A stretch of DNA of 64,000 bases, taken from Inquilinus sp042743185 (GTDB taxonomy: Bacteria; Pseudomonadota; Alphaproteobacteria; DSM-16000; Inquilinaceae). Position numbers and translations under genes: made by a program. The notes beneath the pieces are model-generated. The model ran no database searches and was not told where the DNA came from. It saw only the letters and a list, made by a program, of their open reading frames with translations. How positions within the stretch are numbered: position 1 is the first letter of the stretch; each line of letters starts with the position of its first letter. Positions 16,110 to 24,593 of this stretch are shown piece by piece. Location of the stretch: contig NZ_JBHYMS010000010.1 of assembly GCF_042743185.1 (NCBI RefSeq), forward strand, positions 1-64,000, read 5' to 3'.

Positions 16110-16396
16110 GCTGCCTCTCCCGGGCCGGTGACCAGGCGCATGCCTTCGGCGATGGCGGTGGAGCAGGCGCGGAAGCGCTGCCCGTCCTCGGTCGCCACCC
16201 AGCAATCCTGGCAGGCGCCCATCAGGCAGAAGCCGGCACGAGGGCGGCCGCCGAACTCCGATCGCCGCAGCCGGTCGGCCGAGGTCAGGATCGCGGTCAG
16301 CACCGTGTCGCCGGCCAGGGCCGTGGCCGGGCAGCCGTCCAGGCGGAAGCGGATCTCGGGCCGGCCGGTCTCGGCCAGGCGGGTCAGGATGGGCAT
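16106..16396 (-). CDS. (2Fe-2S)-binding protein, dehydrogenase gamma subunit
   Basis: This 96-residue ferredoxin-like protein resembles HcnA/OoxC-type small subunits. Its cluster ligands are Cys57, Cys62, Cys65 and Cys78 (FCLMGACQDCW and FRACS), a plant-type CX4CX2CX12C arrangement. The N-terminus EIRFRLDGCPATALAGDTVLTAIL fits the ferredoxin beta-grasp. It starts the flavoenzyme block, 13 bp after the second permease gene, and overlaps the alpha subunit as ATGA. Confidence 0.9.
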   Translation of the reverse strand: MPILTRLAETGRPEIRFRLDGCPATALAGDTVLTAILTSADRLRRSEFGGRPRAGFCLMGACQDCWVATEDGQRFRACSTAIAEGMRLVTGPGEAA

Positions 16397-16409
16397 GACA
16401 GGGGTCCGG

Positions 16410-17204
16410 TCACTGGCGGCCGACCAGGATGCGGTCGAGGCCGTAGATGCGGTCGAGCACGACCATGGCGACGGCGGTGACGGCGACCATCAGGGCCGAG
16501 ACGGCGGCCATCATCGGGTCGATCGATTCTGTCGCGTACATGTACATCCGCACCGGCAGGGTGACGGTGGCGGGCGAGGTGACGAAGATCGACATCGTCA
16601 GCTCGTCGAAGCTGTTGATGAAGGCCAGCAGCCAGCCGCCGGCGACGCCGGGCAGGATCATCGGCAGGGTGATGCGGCGGAACACGGTGAAGGCGCCGGC
16701 CCCCAGCGACGCCGCCGCCTGCTCGGTCGACCGGTCGAAGCCGACCAGGGCGGCGATCACCAGCCGCAGCGCATAGGGCGTGATCACCACGCTGTGCGCC
16801 AGCACCAGCCAGAAGAAGCTGCCGGCGGCACCGAGCCGCGAGAACAGCTGCAGCAGCGCCACACCCAGGACCAGATGCGGGATCAGGAGCGGCGACAGGA
16901 ACAGCGCGTTCAGAGCGTCGCGGCCGCGGAACGCGTAACGGGTGGTGGCGATGCCGGCCGGCACGGCGAGCGCGGTCGACAAGGTCGCCGACAGGGTCGC
17001 CAGCCACAGGCTGTTCCAGAAGGACTGCAGGAAGTCGGGGTGGTCGAACACCGCCTCGAACCAGCGCAGCGAGATGCCGGCGGTCGGCAGGCTCAGCGTG
17101 CTCTCCGGCGTGAAGGCGACCAGGCAGACGATCGCCAGCGGCGCCAGCATGAAGATCACGACCAGCGTGTGGAAGACCAGGGCGAGGGGGCCGTTGCGGC
17201 TCAT
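16410..17204 (-). CDS. ABC transporter permease (PotC-like)
   Basis: This 264-residue inner-membrane permease has six predicted helices and the EAA loop near residues 165-185 (STEQAAASLGAGAFTVFRRI). The sequence LAFINSFDELTMSIFVT is typical of PotC-type permeases for polyamines, opines and related amines. It pairs with the PotB-like permease encoded just upstream (7-bp gap) and the ATPase before that. Confidence 0.93.
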   Translation of the reverse strand: MSRNGPLALVFHTLVVIFMLAPLAIVCLVAFTPESTLSLPTAGISLRWFEAVFDHPDFLQSFWNSLWLATLSATLSTALAVPAGIATTRYAFRGRDALNALFLSPLLIPHLVLGVALLQLFSRLGAAGSFFWLVLAHSVVITPYALRLVIAALVGFDRSTEQAAASLGAGAFTVFRRITLPMILPGVAGGWLLAFINSFDELTMSIFVTSPATVTLPVRMYMYATESIDPMMAAVSALMVAVTAVAMVVLDRIYGLDRILVGRQ

Positions 17205-17211
17205 TTTCGCC

Positions 17212-18066
17212 TCACCCGAGGGTCTTCCGGTACCGTCCTTCGACGATCCGGTTGTAGCCGAGCATGATGGCCAGGTTGGCGACCAGCAGGATCACCGCGA
17301 TGGCGGCGCCCAGCGGCCAGTTCAGCGAGCTCAGGTATTCGTCGTAGACCACGGTCGCGACCATCTTCAGCCGCCGCCCGCCGAGCAGGCCGGGGATGGC
17401 GAAGGAGCTGGCGGCGAGGCCGAACACGATCAGGCTGCCGGACAGGAGGCCGGGCAGGATCTGCGGCAGCACCACCCGGCGCAGCACGGTGGCGTGCGAC
17501 GCGCCCAGCGACAGCGCCGCCTGCTCGGCCGCCGGGTCCAGCTTCTGCAGCGAGGTCCAGACCGGGATGACCATGAAGGGCAGCATGATGTGGACCAGCG
17601 CCACCACCACGGCGGTCTCGGTGTAGAGCAGCCGGACGCGGCCGAGGCCCAGCGCCTGCGTCGCCTCGTTCACCAGCCCGGTCGGGCCCAAGAGCATGCT
17701 CCAGCCGAAGGCGCGGACCACGACCGAGACCAGCAGCGGCGCCAGCACCACCAGCAGGAAGACCGACCGCCAGGGGCTGCGCATCCGGCTCAGCACATAG
17801 GCCTCGGGCGCGCCGACCACGATGCAGATCAGCGTGGTCAGGGCCGACAGGCGGAAGGTGCGCAGGAAGATCTCGTAATAGTAGGGGTCGGTCAGCACCG
17901 TCAGGTATTGGCCGATGGTCCAGGCGTCCTGCACGCCGGTGGCGTGGTCGTAGACAAGGAAGGACAGGATCAGGGTCAGCGCCAGCGGCGTCAGCACCAG
18001 CCCGGCGAACAGGACCGTCGCCGGCAGCACCATCGCCGCCGGGGCCAAGCGCCCCTCGGCGCTCAT
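17212..18066 (-). CDS. ABC transporter permease (PotB-like)
   Basis: This 284-residue permease has six predicted helices and an EAA loop around residue 190 (AAEQAALSLGASHATVLRRV). It is the PotB-type partner of the downstream PotC-like protein. Its ATG overlaps the ATPase stop as ATGA. Confidence 0.92.
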   Translation of the reverse strand: MSAEGRLAPAAMVLPATVLFAGLVLTPLALTLILSFLVYDHATGVQDAWTIGQYLTVLTDPYYYEIFLRTFRLSALTTLICIVVGAPEAYVLSRMRSPWRSVFLLVVLAPLLVSVVVRAFGWSMLLGPTGLVNEATQALGLGRVRLLYTETAVVVALVHIMLPFMVIPVWTSLQKLDPAAEQAALSLGASHATVLRRVVLPQILPGLLSGSLIVFGLAASSFAIPGLLGGRRLKMVATVVYDEYLSSLNWPLGAAIAVILLVANLAIMLGYNRIVEGRYRKTLG

Positions 18067-19136
18067 AGGATGGCCTCGGCGGCCTCGGCGTCACGCAGCA
18101 CCCGGACCATGTCCGGCGCCCAGTCGATGCCGGCCCGGGCGCCCTCGGCCAGCGGCTCGCCGCCCAGGTTCGGCGCCGCCGCCAGAAGCTCGCCGGCCGG
18201 GCTGTCCAGGTGGTACAGCCACTGGCTTCCCAGGAAGTAGCGGCGCGATACGGTTCCGGGCAGCCGGCCGGTGCCGGGCGCGCCCAAGGCCAGCTTCTCC
18301 GGCCGCAGGCACAGCAGCACGCGGGCGCCGGCGGGCAGGCCGTCGCCCGGCACCTCCAGCGTCGCGGCGCCGACCGTTACCCGCGCCACCGCGCCGGCCT
18401 GGGCCACGACGCCGTCCAGCAGGTTGGCCTTGCCGACGAAGTCGGAGATGAAGCGGCTGCGCGGATGCTCGTACATCCGGTAGGGCTGGTCGATCTGGGT
18501 GATGCGGCCGCGCTCCATCACCACCACCCGGTCGCTGATCGACAGCGCCTCGGCCTGGTCGTGGGTGACCATGATCGTGGTGGTGCCGGTGCGGCGCTGG
18601 ATCTGGCGCAGCTCGAACTGCATCGCCTCGCGCAGCTTGGCGTCCAGGTTGGACAGCGGCTCGTCCAGCAGCAGCACCGGCGGCTCGATCACCAGGGCGC
18701 GGGCCAGGGCGACGCGCTGGCGCTGCCCGCCGGACAGGGCGCGCGGATAGCGGCCGGCGAGGTGGTCGAGATGCACCAGCGCCAGCGCCTCCTCGACCCG
18801 CTTCGCCCGTTCCGGCTTGGCGACGCCGCGCATCTCCAGGCCGAAGGCGACATTGTCGGCCACGGTCATGTGCGGGAACAGGGCGTAGCTCTGGAACACG
18901 ACGCCGAGGCCGCGGCGGTTCGGCTTCACCCGGGTCAGATCCTGCCCGTCCAGCAGGATCCGCCCGGCGGTGGCCGGGACGAAGCCGGCGACCATCTGCA
19001 AGGTCGTGGTCTTGCCGCAGCCGGAGGGGCCGAGCAACGACACGAACTCACCGCGCTCCACGGTCAAATCGAGATCGGCGACGGCCGCGACGTCGCCATA
19101 GAGCTTCGAGATCCGCTCGAGACGGAGGAAGGTCAC
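18063..19136 (-). CDS. ABC transporter ATP-binding protein (PotA-like)
   Basis: This 357-residue ATPase has Walker A GPSGCGKT (36-43), signature LSGGQ (134-138), Walker B LLLDEP (155-160) and the switch histidine in MVTHDQAEAL. A C-terminal TOBE domain (from about residue 245) is typical of PotA/MalK-type importers. It is the first gene of a seven-gene operon: ATPase, PotB, PotC, 2Fe-2S subunit, alpha subunit, beta subunit, binding protein. The divergent IclR gene and two matching palindromes upstream suggest substrate control. Confidence 0.94.
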   Translation of the reverse strand: MTFLRLERISKLYGDVAAVADLDLTVERGEFVSLLGPSGCGKTTTLQMVAGFVPATAGRILLDGQDLTRVKPNRRGLGVVFQSYALFPHMTVADNVAFGLEMRGVAKPERAKRVEEALALVHLDHLAGRYPRALSGGQRQRVALARALVIEPPVLLLDEPLSNLDAKLREAMQFELRQIQRRTGTTTIMVTHDQAEALSISDRVVVMERGRITQIDQPYRMYEHPRSRFISDFVGKANLLDGVVAQAGAVARVTVGAATLEVPGDGLPAGARVLLCLRPEKLALGAPGTGRLPGTVSRRYFLGSQWLYHLDSPAGELLAAAPNLGGEPLAEGARAGIDWAPDMVRVLRDAEAAEAIL

Positions 19137-19204
19137 TGCAGTCTCCCTGGCATCCCTGTCGATCGCCGTTCCGCGCTGCCGCGCATCGGCCCCGCCGGTC
19201 TTGC

Positions 19205-19219
19205 TTCCGTGGAACGGAA
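19205..19219. promoter_or_regulatory. IclR-type operator candidate, site 1
   Basis: TTCCGTGGAACGGAA is a perfect inverted repeat TTCCG-N5-CGGAA; flanking bases extend the arms to CTTCCGT/ACGGAAG. The geometry fits IclR-family sites. It lies 69 bp before the ATPase start codon, and the same motif recurs exactly 100 bp further on. Confidence 0.6.
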
Positions 19220-19304
19220 GGCGCCAGCGCGTCTCTTCACAACACCGTTTCGAAATGAGGAGTCAAGGAGACATTCCGTTTTGCCCGGAGTATTCTGATC
19301 AGAG

Positions 19305-19319
19305 TTCCGGAATACGGAA
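19305..19319. promoter_or_regulatory. IclR-type operator candidate, site 2
   Basis: TTCCGGAATACGGAA repeats the TTCCG-N5-CGGAA motif of site 1 and is nested in GTTCCG-N11-CGGAAC (19304-19326). It lies 36 bp before the iclR start codon, so it could mediate autoregulation. A degenerate half-site TTCCG occurs at 19274-19278 between the two. Confidence 0.58.
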
Positions 19320-19354
19320 TCGGAACGTGCAATATCGATCTGGAGCTTCCGGAA

Positions 19355-20182
19355 ATGGCGAAAGAGAGCGAAGCCCCGGGCAAGAGCCTGCAGCGCGGCT
19401 TCGCCATCCTGCGGGCCCTGGCCGAGGCGGGCGGCGAGGGGGCGAAGCTGATCCGCATCGCCGAGGCCACCGGCCTGACTCAGGCGACGGTCCACCGGCT
19501 GCTGCAAGCCCTGCTGGCCGAGGGGGTGGTCGAGCAGGACGGGTGCAGCCGGCTGTACCGGCTCGGCATCGACTTCTTCGCCCTGGCGGCGCGGGCCGGG
19601 AACCCCGGCAACCTGCGCGACCTGTGCCGGCCGGTGCTGCAGCGCCTGTCAGCGATGCTCGGGGACACCGTGTTCCTTTTGGTGCGCAGCGGCTTCGATG
19701 CGCTGTGCCTGGACCGCTGCGAGGGGCCGTTCCCGATCCGCTCCTTCACCGGCGACATCGGCGGCCGGGTGCCGCTCGGGGTCGGGCAGGGGGCGCTGGT
19801 GATCCTGGCCTTCCTGCCGGAGGCGGAGCGTGAGGAGGTGATCCGCTTCAACGTCCCGCGCTTGGTCGGCCAGGGCTTCATGGACGAGGTCTATCTGCGC
19901 GCCGAGATGGCGAAGGCGCGGGAGGCCGGCTTCGCCGCCCGACGCGACTTCGTGCTGCCCGGCATGGGCGGCGCGGCGGTGCCGATCCTGGACCGGGAAG
20001 GCCGCGCGGTGGCGGCGCTCAGCATCGGCACGATCTCGGAGCGGCTGGGCGAGGACCGGCTGCCGACCGTGGTCGAGATCCTCAAGCGCGAGGCGGCGGC
20101 GATCGGTCCGCGCCTGAACCCCTTCGACCCGGCGCTGCGCCGGCCGGCGCAACTGCTGGGCAGCGCCTCGCGGAGCGGGTGA
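19355..20182 (+). CDS. IclR-family transcriptional regulator
   Basis: This 275-residue regulator has an N-terminal winged helix (about residues 10-72, KSLQRGFAILRALAEAGG then ATGLTQATVHRLLQALLAEG) and a C-terminal IclR effector domain (about 90-260). It is divergent from the seven-gene transport/dehydrogenase operon and probably controls it. IclR proteins often respond to the pathway substrate. Confidence 0.93.
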   Translation: MAKESEAPGKSLQRGFAILRALAEAGGEGAKLIRIAEATGLTQATVHRLLQALLAEGVVEQDGCSRLYRLGIDFFALAARAGNPGNLRDLCRPVLQRLSAMLGDTVFLLVRSGFDALCLDRCEGPFPIRSFTGDIGGRVPLGVGQGALVILAFLPEAEREEVIRFNVPRLVGQGFMDEVYLRAEMAKAREAGFAARRDFVLPGMGGAAVPILDREGRAVAALSIGTISERLGEDRLPTVVEILKREAAAIGPRLNPFDPALRRPAQLLGSASRSG

Positions 20183-20222
20183 GGCTTCCGTTTTCGACGT
20201 CGATATGCCAGGGAGGGCCGGC

Positions 20223-21260
20223 ATGACCGACGATCCCGCGCTCGACACCCTGTTCCTGCCGTTCCACAGCGGCACCTTGGCCTGGCCGGCGGAGGGCCGC
20301 GCCCTGGTGCTCGGCGCCCGCGCCGGTGCCGCCCTGGCCGAATTCGCCTCGCCGGCCCTGGTCTGCGAGCAGAGCTTCCGGCCGCGGGCCGCGGCGCTGG
20401 AAGCGGCGGGGTTGACCGTGTCGACCCGGGCCGAGGGCCGGTTCCCGCTGGTGCTGGTGCTGCCGCCGCGGCAGCGCGAGGCGGCGCGGGCGCTGCTGGC
20501 CCGGGCGCTGGGCCAGGCCGAGCCGGGCGGGACGGTGGTGGTCAGCCTGGCCAACACCGACGGCGCGCGCTCAGCCGAGGAGGATTTCTCGCGCCTGGCC
20601 GGTCCGATCGAGCGCCTGTCGAAGAACCGCTGCCGTGTGTTCTGGGCACGTGCCGGCGCCGGCGATCCGGCCCTGCAGGAGGAATGGGCGGCGCTGGACG
20701 AGCCGCGGCCGGTGGCCGACGGCCGCTTCCTCAGCCGTCCCGGCCTGTTCGCCTGGGACCGGGTCGATCCCGGGACGGCCCTGCTGGCCGCGCATCTGCC
20801 GGCGGATCTGAAGGGGCAGGGCGCCGATCTGGGCGCCGGCTTCGGTACCCTGTCGGCCGAGGTCCTGGATCGCTGCCCGGAGGTGGCGGCGCTGGATCTC
20901 TACGAGGCCGAGGCCCGGGCGCTGGAGCTGGCGCGGCGCAACCTGGAGCCCTATGTCGGTCGGGCCGAGCTCGACTATCTCTGGCACGATGTCGCCGCCG
21001 GGCTGCCGCCGGGCCGGCGCTACCATTTCGTCGTCACCAACCCTCCCTTCCACGAGGGCGGGCGGGCCGACCGGCACGATCTCGGCCGTGCCTTCATCGC
21101 CGCAGCGGCGGCGGCGCTGCGCCAGAAGGGCCGGCTGTTCCTGGTGGCGAACCGGCATCTGCCCTATGAGGCGACGCTGGAGAAGGCCTTCGTCATGGTC
21201 CGCCGCATTGCCGACGACGGCGCCTACAAGGTGATCGAGGCGGCGAAGGGCGTGCGATGA
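20223..21260 (+). CDS. Class I SAM methyltransferase, RsmC-like (16S rRNA m2G)
   Basis: This 345-residue protein has a degenerate N-terminal half and a catalytic C-terminal half. The SAM-binding motif is GADLGAGFGTLSAEVLDRCP near residue 200, and the N6/N2-methyltransferase motif NPPF is at 273-276 (VVTNPPFHEGG). This two-half layout matches RsmC, which methylates G1207 of 16S rRNA, and the related RlmG. The start is the ATG at 20223. It overlaps the pseudouridine synthase gene as ATGA, so two rRNA modification enzymes are coupled. Confidence 0.88.
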   Translation: MTDDPALDTLFLPFHSGTLAWPAEGRALVLGARAGAALAEFASPALVCEQSFRPRAAALEAAGLTVSTRAEGRFPLVLVLPPRQREAARALLARALGQAEPGGTVVVSLANTDGARSAEEDFSRLAGPIERLSKNRCRVFWARAGAGDPALQEEWAALDEPRPVADGRFLSRPGLFAWDRVDPGTALLAAHLPADLKGQGADLGAGFGTLSAEVLDRCPEVAALDLYEAEARALELARRNLEPYVGRAELDYLWHDVAAGLPPGRRYHFVVTNPPFHEGGRADRHDLGRAFIAAAAAALRQKGRLFLVANRHLPYEATLEKAFVMVRRIADDGAYKVIEAAKGVR

Positions 21261-21967
21261 AGCTTGTCCGCTATCTCGCCAATCTCGGCTATGGCAGCCG
21301 CAGGCAGGTCGAGGCGCTGCTGCGCGACGGCCGCGTCATCGACGCCGACGGCGAGCCGCTCGGGCCCGAGGCGCAGCCGGAGCACGAGGCGATCCGGGTC
21401 GACGGCCGGCCGCTCGACCCGCCGCAAGGTGCCGTGCTGATGCTGCACAAGCCCGCCGGCTTCACCTGCTCGACCAGCGATCCCGGGCGGGTGGTGTACG
21501 AGCTGCTGCCGCCGCGGTTCCGCCTGCGCAACCCGATCATCGCCCCGGTCGGGCGGCTGGACCGCGACACCACCGGTCTCCTGCTGCTGACCGATGACGG
21601 GCCGCTGCTGCATCGGATCATCTCGCCGAGGAGCCGGATCCCGAAGGTCTACGAGGCCACGCTGGCGCGCGACCTGACCGGGGATGAGGCGGCGGTCTTC
21701 GCCTCCGGCACGCTGATGCTGCGGTCGGAGACAACGCCGCTGGAGCCGGCGGTGCTGGAACCGCTGGCGCCGCGGCGCGCCCGGCTGACCGTGACCGAGG
21801 GCCGCTACCACCAGGTCCGGCGGATGTTCGCGGCGGTCGGCAACCATGTCGAAGCCCTGCATCGGACCGGCATCGGCGGCCTCGGCCTCGACGATCTGGC
21901 AGAAGGCAAGTGGCGGCTGCTGGTCCCGGCGGAGGTGGCAGCAGTGTTCAAGCCGACGGCGTCGTGA
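21257..21967 (+). CDS. RsuA/RluB-family rRNA pseudouridine synthase
   Basis: This 236-residue synthase has an N-terminal S4 RNA-binding domain (KLVRYLANLGYGSRRQVEAL, residues 2-21) and a catalytic domain with the active Asp102 in GRLDRDTTGLLLLT. The length and layout fit RsuA (16S U516) or RluE/RluB; the subgroup cannot be assigned safely. Its ATG overlaps the stop of the RsmC-like gene. Confidence 0.9.
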   Translation: MKLVRYLANLGYGSRRQVEALLRDGRVIDADGEPLGPEAQPEHEAIRVDGRPLDPPQGAVLMLHKPAGFTCSTSDPGRVVYELLPPRFRLRNPIIAPVGRLDRDTTGLLLLTDDGPLLHRIISPRSRIPKVYEATLARDLTGDEAAVFASGTLMLRSETTPLEPAVLEPLAPRRARLTVTEGRYHQVRRMFAAVGNHVEALHRTGIGGLGLDDLAEGKWRLLVPAEVAAVFKPTAS

Positions 21968-22421
21968 ACATATGTTCGGCCGGCCAGATCTCGCGGCGTC
22001 ATAGGAATGTAATATTATATCAGCGTTGATGATTTTCCTTGTCGGGGCGTCCCTGCTGGCGCAGAGTGCCCACCCTGCAGGTCGGAGATCGACCGCGGGG
22101 CGTCGAGCGTGATTTGCCGATAGCCTCGCTGGCCCGTGTGTTTGTCGGTTTGGCATCCGTTCCCCGGTGCCGATGCGCTTCACAGGATCGTCGCATCGTC
22201 GATGAACATGCAGTGATCGATCTTCCCCTGCAGGAACCACGGCGCGCGGCGGGCCTCCTTGGCTGCCGAGGGCCGCAACGACAAAAGCCGCTGGAGGAAC
22301 CGCCATGGCTGGTCAGCACCGCAGGCGTCCCAGGACGAGTCCGGCCCCGCTTCGGGCGGATGAACATAAGCCAACCCCGCTTCCGCCGAAGGCCGCGAAC
22401 GACACCGACGCTGCGGTCCCG
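21968..22421. other. Intergenic region without convincing genes
   Basis: About 450 bp follow the pseudouridine synthase gene. The start is relatively AT-rich (around 22000-22030), and the rest has no open frame with normal codon use or family similarity. It may be decayed sequence, since it leads into a truncated helix-turn-helix frame at 22422. Confidence 0.5.
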
Positions 22422-22634
22422 ATGAGGGAGATCGCGGAAATGGACCTTTCGGCCGAGACCCCCCGTTCCGCCCCGCCCCGGACGTCCCGGGTTCAGGCGG
22501 CACTTCGGGCCGAGATGCTGTGCCGGGGGTTGCGCCTGTCCCAGGCGGAATTCGCCCGCCGCTATGGTCCCGCCAGCTCCGTCGTGCGCAACTGGGCGCC
22601 GCGCCAGGCGCAGCCGGGCGGCATCAAGCTATAG
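22422..22634 (+). pseudogene. Truncated antitoxin-like helix-turn-helix protein
   Basis: The frame encodes about 70 residues ending LRLSQAEFARRYGPASSVVRNW, then RQAQPGGIKL and a stop. This resembles the HigA/Xre-type antitoxin motif (LSQxEFAxRFGxPxxTLRxWEQGRRxPD), but the protein stops where the domain would continue, and the helix-turn loop is altered (GPASSVVRNWAPRQ). No toxin frame is visible on either side. It could be a remnant or a very small DNA-binding protein. Confidence 0.4.
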
Positions 22635-22803
22635 GTTTCTTCCAACGGTCCTGAGCGATCCGACCGGCGGCCGCCGACGCGGCCCGCCGGTCTTCGTTTG
22701 TCCGTAGGCCGGGACGTGCAGCGGCCGGACGAACGAGGGAAGCGAATATGTGGCGTCTTGCCCCCGGCTGAACCGCAGGCCACAGTCGGTTTCGGGGGTG
22801 AGG

Positions 22804-24555
22804 ATGAGCGATTCCAGGCCGGACGCACCGGAAGACATGCGGAGCATCGGCGCTGCACGGCTGTTGATCGGCCTGTTGCAGGGCGTGGTCCTGTATCTGC
22901 TGTGGCGGGTCGCCGAGGACCGGCTGTGGGCGACCCTTATACGGCCCCAGTTCGCCGCGGCCGCCCTGGTGACCGCCTATGTGCCGTTGATCGCTCTCGT
23001 CGGCCTCGGGTCTGTTCGCCTCCGGACGTTGCTGATCTGGGCGGTCGCCGCGGCGCTGGTCCTCGCCGGGCTGGGTGTCCACGACGCGACCCGGGCGGTC
23101 GAAGCCCGCGGCGGTCCATGGCCGTCCTTCGGCCTCTGGGTCTTCGCGGCGGCGGTCCTCTTCATCGCCCATCATCTGATCGCTGCGGCAGACGCTGAGC
23201 GCCGGATCGTCGCGTCCTATCCGCGCTATTTCGAGATCGCCTGGAGGAACGGTGTCCAGTTGGCGCTGTCCTGCGCCTTCGTTGGCGTCTTCTGGCTGGT
23301 GCTCCATCTCGGCGCGGCCCTGTTCGATGCGATCGGCATCGGGCAGATGCGCGACGTCATCCGGGAGCGGTGGTTCGCCTTCCCGGCGACCTCGGTGATG
23401 GCCGCGGCGGCGATCCACCTGACCGATGTGCGGTCGGGGCTGATCCGCGGCATCCGCACCGTCGCCTTGACCCTGCTGGCATGGCTTCTGCCCCTGCTGA
23501 CGGCCCTGGCGGCAGCCTTCCTGCTGGCCTTGCCCTTCACCGGTCTCGAGCCGCTGTGGCGGACGCGGAGCGCGGCCGCCTTGCTGCTGGGCGCCGCCGC
23601 GACCTTGATCATCCTGATCAACGCCGCCTACCAGGACGGCCAGCCGGACCAGCCGACGCCGGCGCCGCTGCGCTGGGGCGGCCGGCTGGCCGCAATCCTG
23701 CTGATCCCGCTGATCGGGCTGGCCGCCTACGCGATCTGGCTCAGGGTCGACCAGCACGGCCTGACGCCCGAGCGCGTCATCGGCATCGCCTGCGTCCTGG
23801 TCGGCGCCTGCTACGCGCTGGGCTACACCATAGCCGCGATGCGGGCCGTGCCTTGGCTCAAGGGGCTGGAGGCGACCAACATCACCGCGGGCGTGGCCGC
23901 GATCGTGGTGGTGCTGGCCCTGCTCACGCCGCCGGCCGATCCTGCCAGGCTGTCGGTCGCCGACCAGCTGCGGCGGCTGGAGAACGGAACCGTGTCGGCG
24001 GCCGAATTCGATTACGACTTCCTGCGCTTCGACGGCGGCCGCTACGGCCGGGCGGCCCTGGAGCGGCTGGTGGCGCAGGGCGGCGCGGCCGGCGAGCAGG
24101 CGGCCGAGGCGCAGCGGCGGGATAACCCGCGGCGCCGCGCCGAGATCGTCATGACGCCGGAGATCCGCCGGGCCAATATCAAGGTATGGCCCGATGAGCG
24201 GACGCTGCCGGACGGCTTTCTCCGCCAGGAGTGGAGCAATGCATGGGCGCTGCCGGCTTGCCTGAAGGCGAAGGCCCCGTGCGAGGCATTCTTTGGCGAT
24301 CTCACGGGCGACAGCGTCGCGGAGATCCTGTTGTCGGCGAGCGGCACGATCACCGCTTATCAGGAGCAGGGCGGCCGGTGGGAGCTGATCGGCCGGCTGC
24401 AGCCGGGGAACTGCCCCGGGCTGGTGGAAGCGATGCGCGACGGGAACTTCGCCCCGGCGCCGTCTCGCTTCGCGGATCTCGACGTCGCCGGCCGGCGGCT
24501 GCGGCTTGACGCGAGCGTGGCGCCGCTCGCGCGCGCCGAGTGCGGCCGACCGTGA
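22804..24555 (+). CDS. DUF4153 family membrane protein
   Basis: This 583-residue protein has about ten predicted membrane helices in residues 15-385 (for example LLIGLLQGVVLYLLWRVAED and IIVVVLAL-type segments), followed by a soluble C-terminal domain of about 190 residues. The membrane part matches DUF4153, a family of unknown function. The start is the ATG at 22804 behind GGTGAGG; the upstream frame lacks a membrane helix. The C-terminal domain contains AFFGDLTGDSVAEILLSASG, which looks like a short FG-GAP or VCBS-type repeat. Confidence 0.82.
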   Translation: MSDSRPDAPEDMRSIGAARLLIGLLQGVVLYLLWRVAEDRLWATLIRPQFAAAALVTAYVPLIALVGLGSVRLRTLLIWAVAAALVLAGLGVHDATRAVEARGGPWPSFGLWVFAAAVLFIAHHLIAAADAERRIVASYPRYFEIAWRNGVQLALSCAFVGVFWLVLHLGAALFDAIGIGQMRDVIRERWFAFPATSVMAAAAIHLTDVRSGLIRGIRTVALTLLAWLLPLLTALAAAFLLALPFTGLEPLWRTRSAAALLLGAAATLIILINAAYQDGQPDQPTPAPLRWGGRLAAILLIPLIGLAAYAIWLRVDQHGLTPERVIGIACVLVGACYALGYTIAAMRAVPWLKGLEATNITAGVAAIVVVLALLTPPADPARLSVADQLRRLENGTVSAAEFDYDFLRFDGGRYGRAALERLVAQGGAAGEQAAEAQRRDNPRRRAEIVMTPEIRRANIKVWPDERTLPDGFLRQEWSNAWALPACLKAKAPCEAFFGDLTGDSVAEILLSASGTITAYQEQGGRWELIGRLQPGNCPGLVEAMRDGNFAPAPSRFADLDVAGRRLRLDASVAPLARAECGRP

Positions 24556-24593
24556 GCCGGGTGATCTGAATGCGCTGGGAGGGACGGACGGCG

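Noticed and set aside
14835..17267. An 810-codon plus-strand frame opposite the dehydrogenase and permease genes
   Set aside because: It is antisense to well-supported genes and has the Gln/Arg/Gly-rich composition typical of high-GC shadow frames.
22750..22803. Upstream start for the DUF4153 protein
   Set aside because: The extra N-terminus has no hydrophobic or conserved sequence, while the ATG at 22804 has a good ribosome site.
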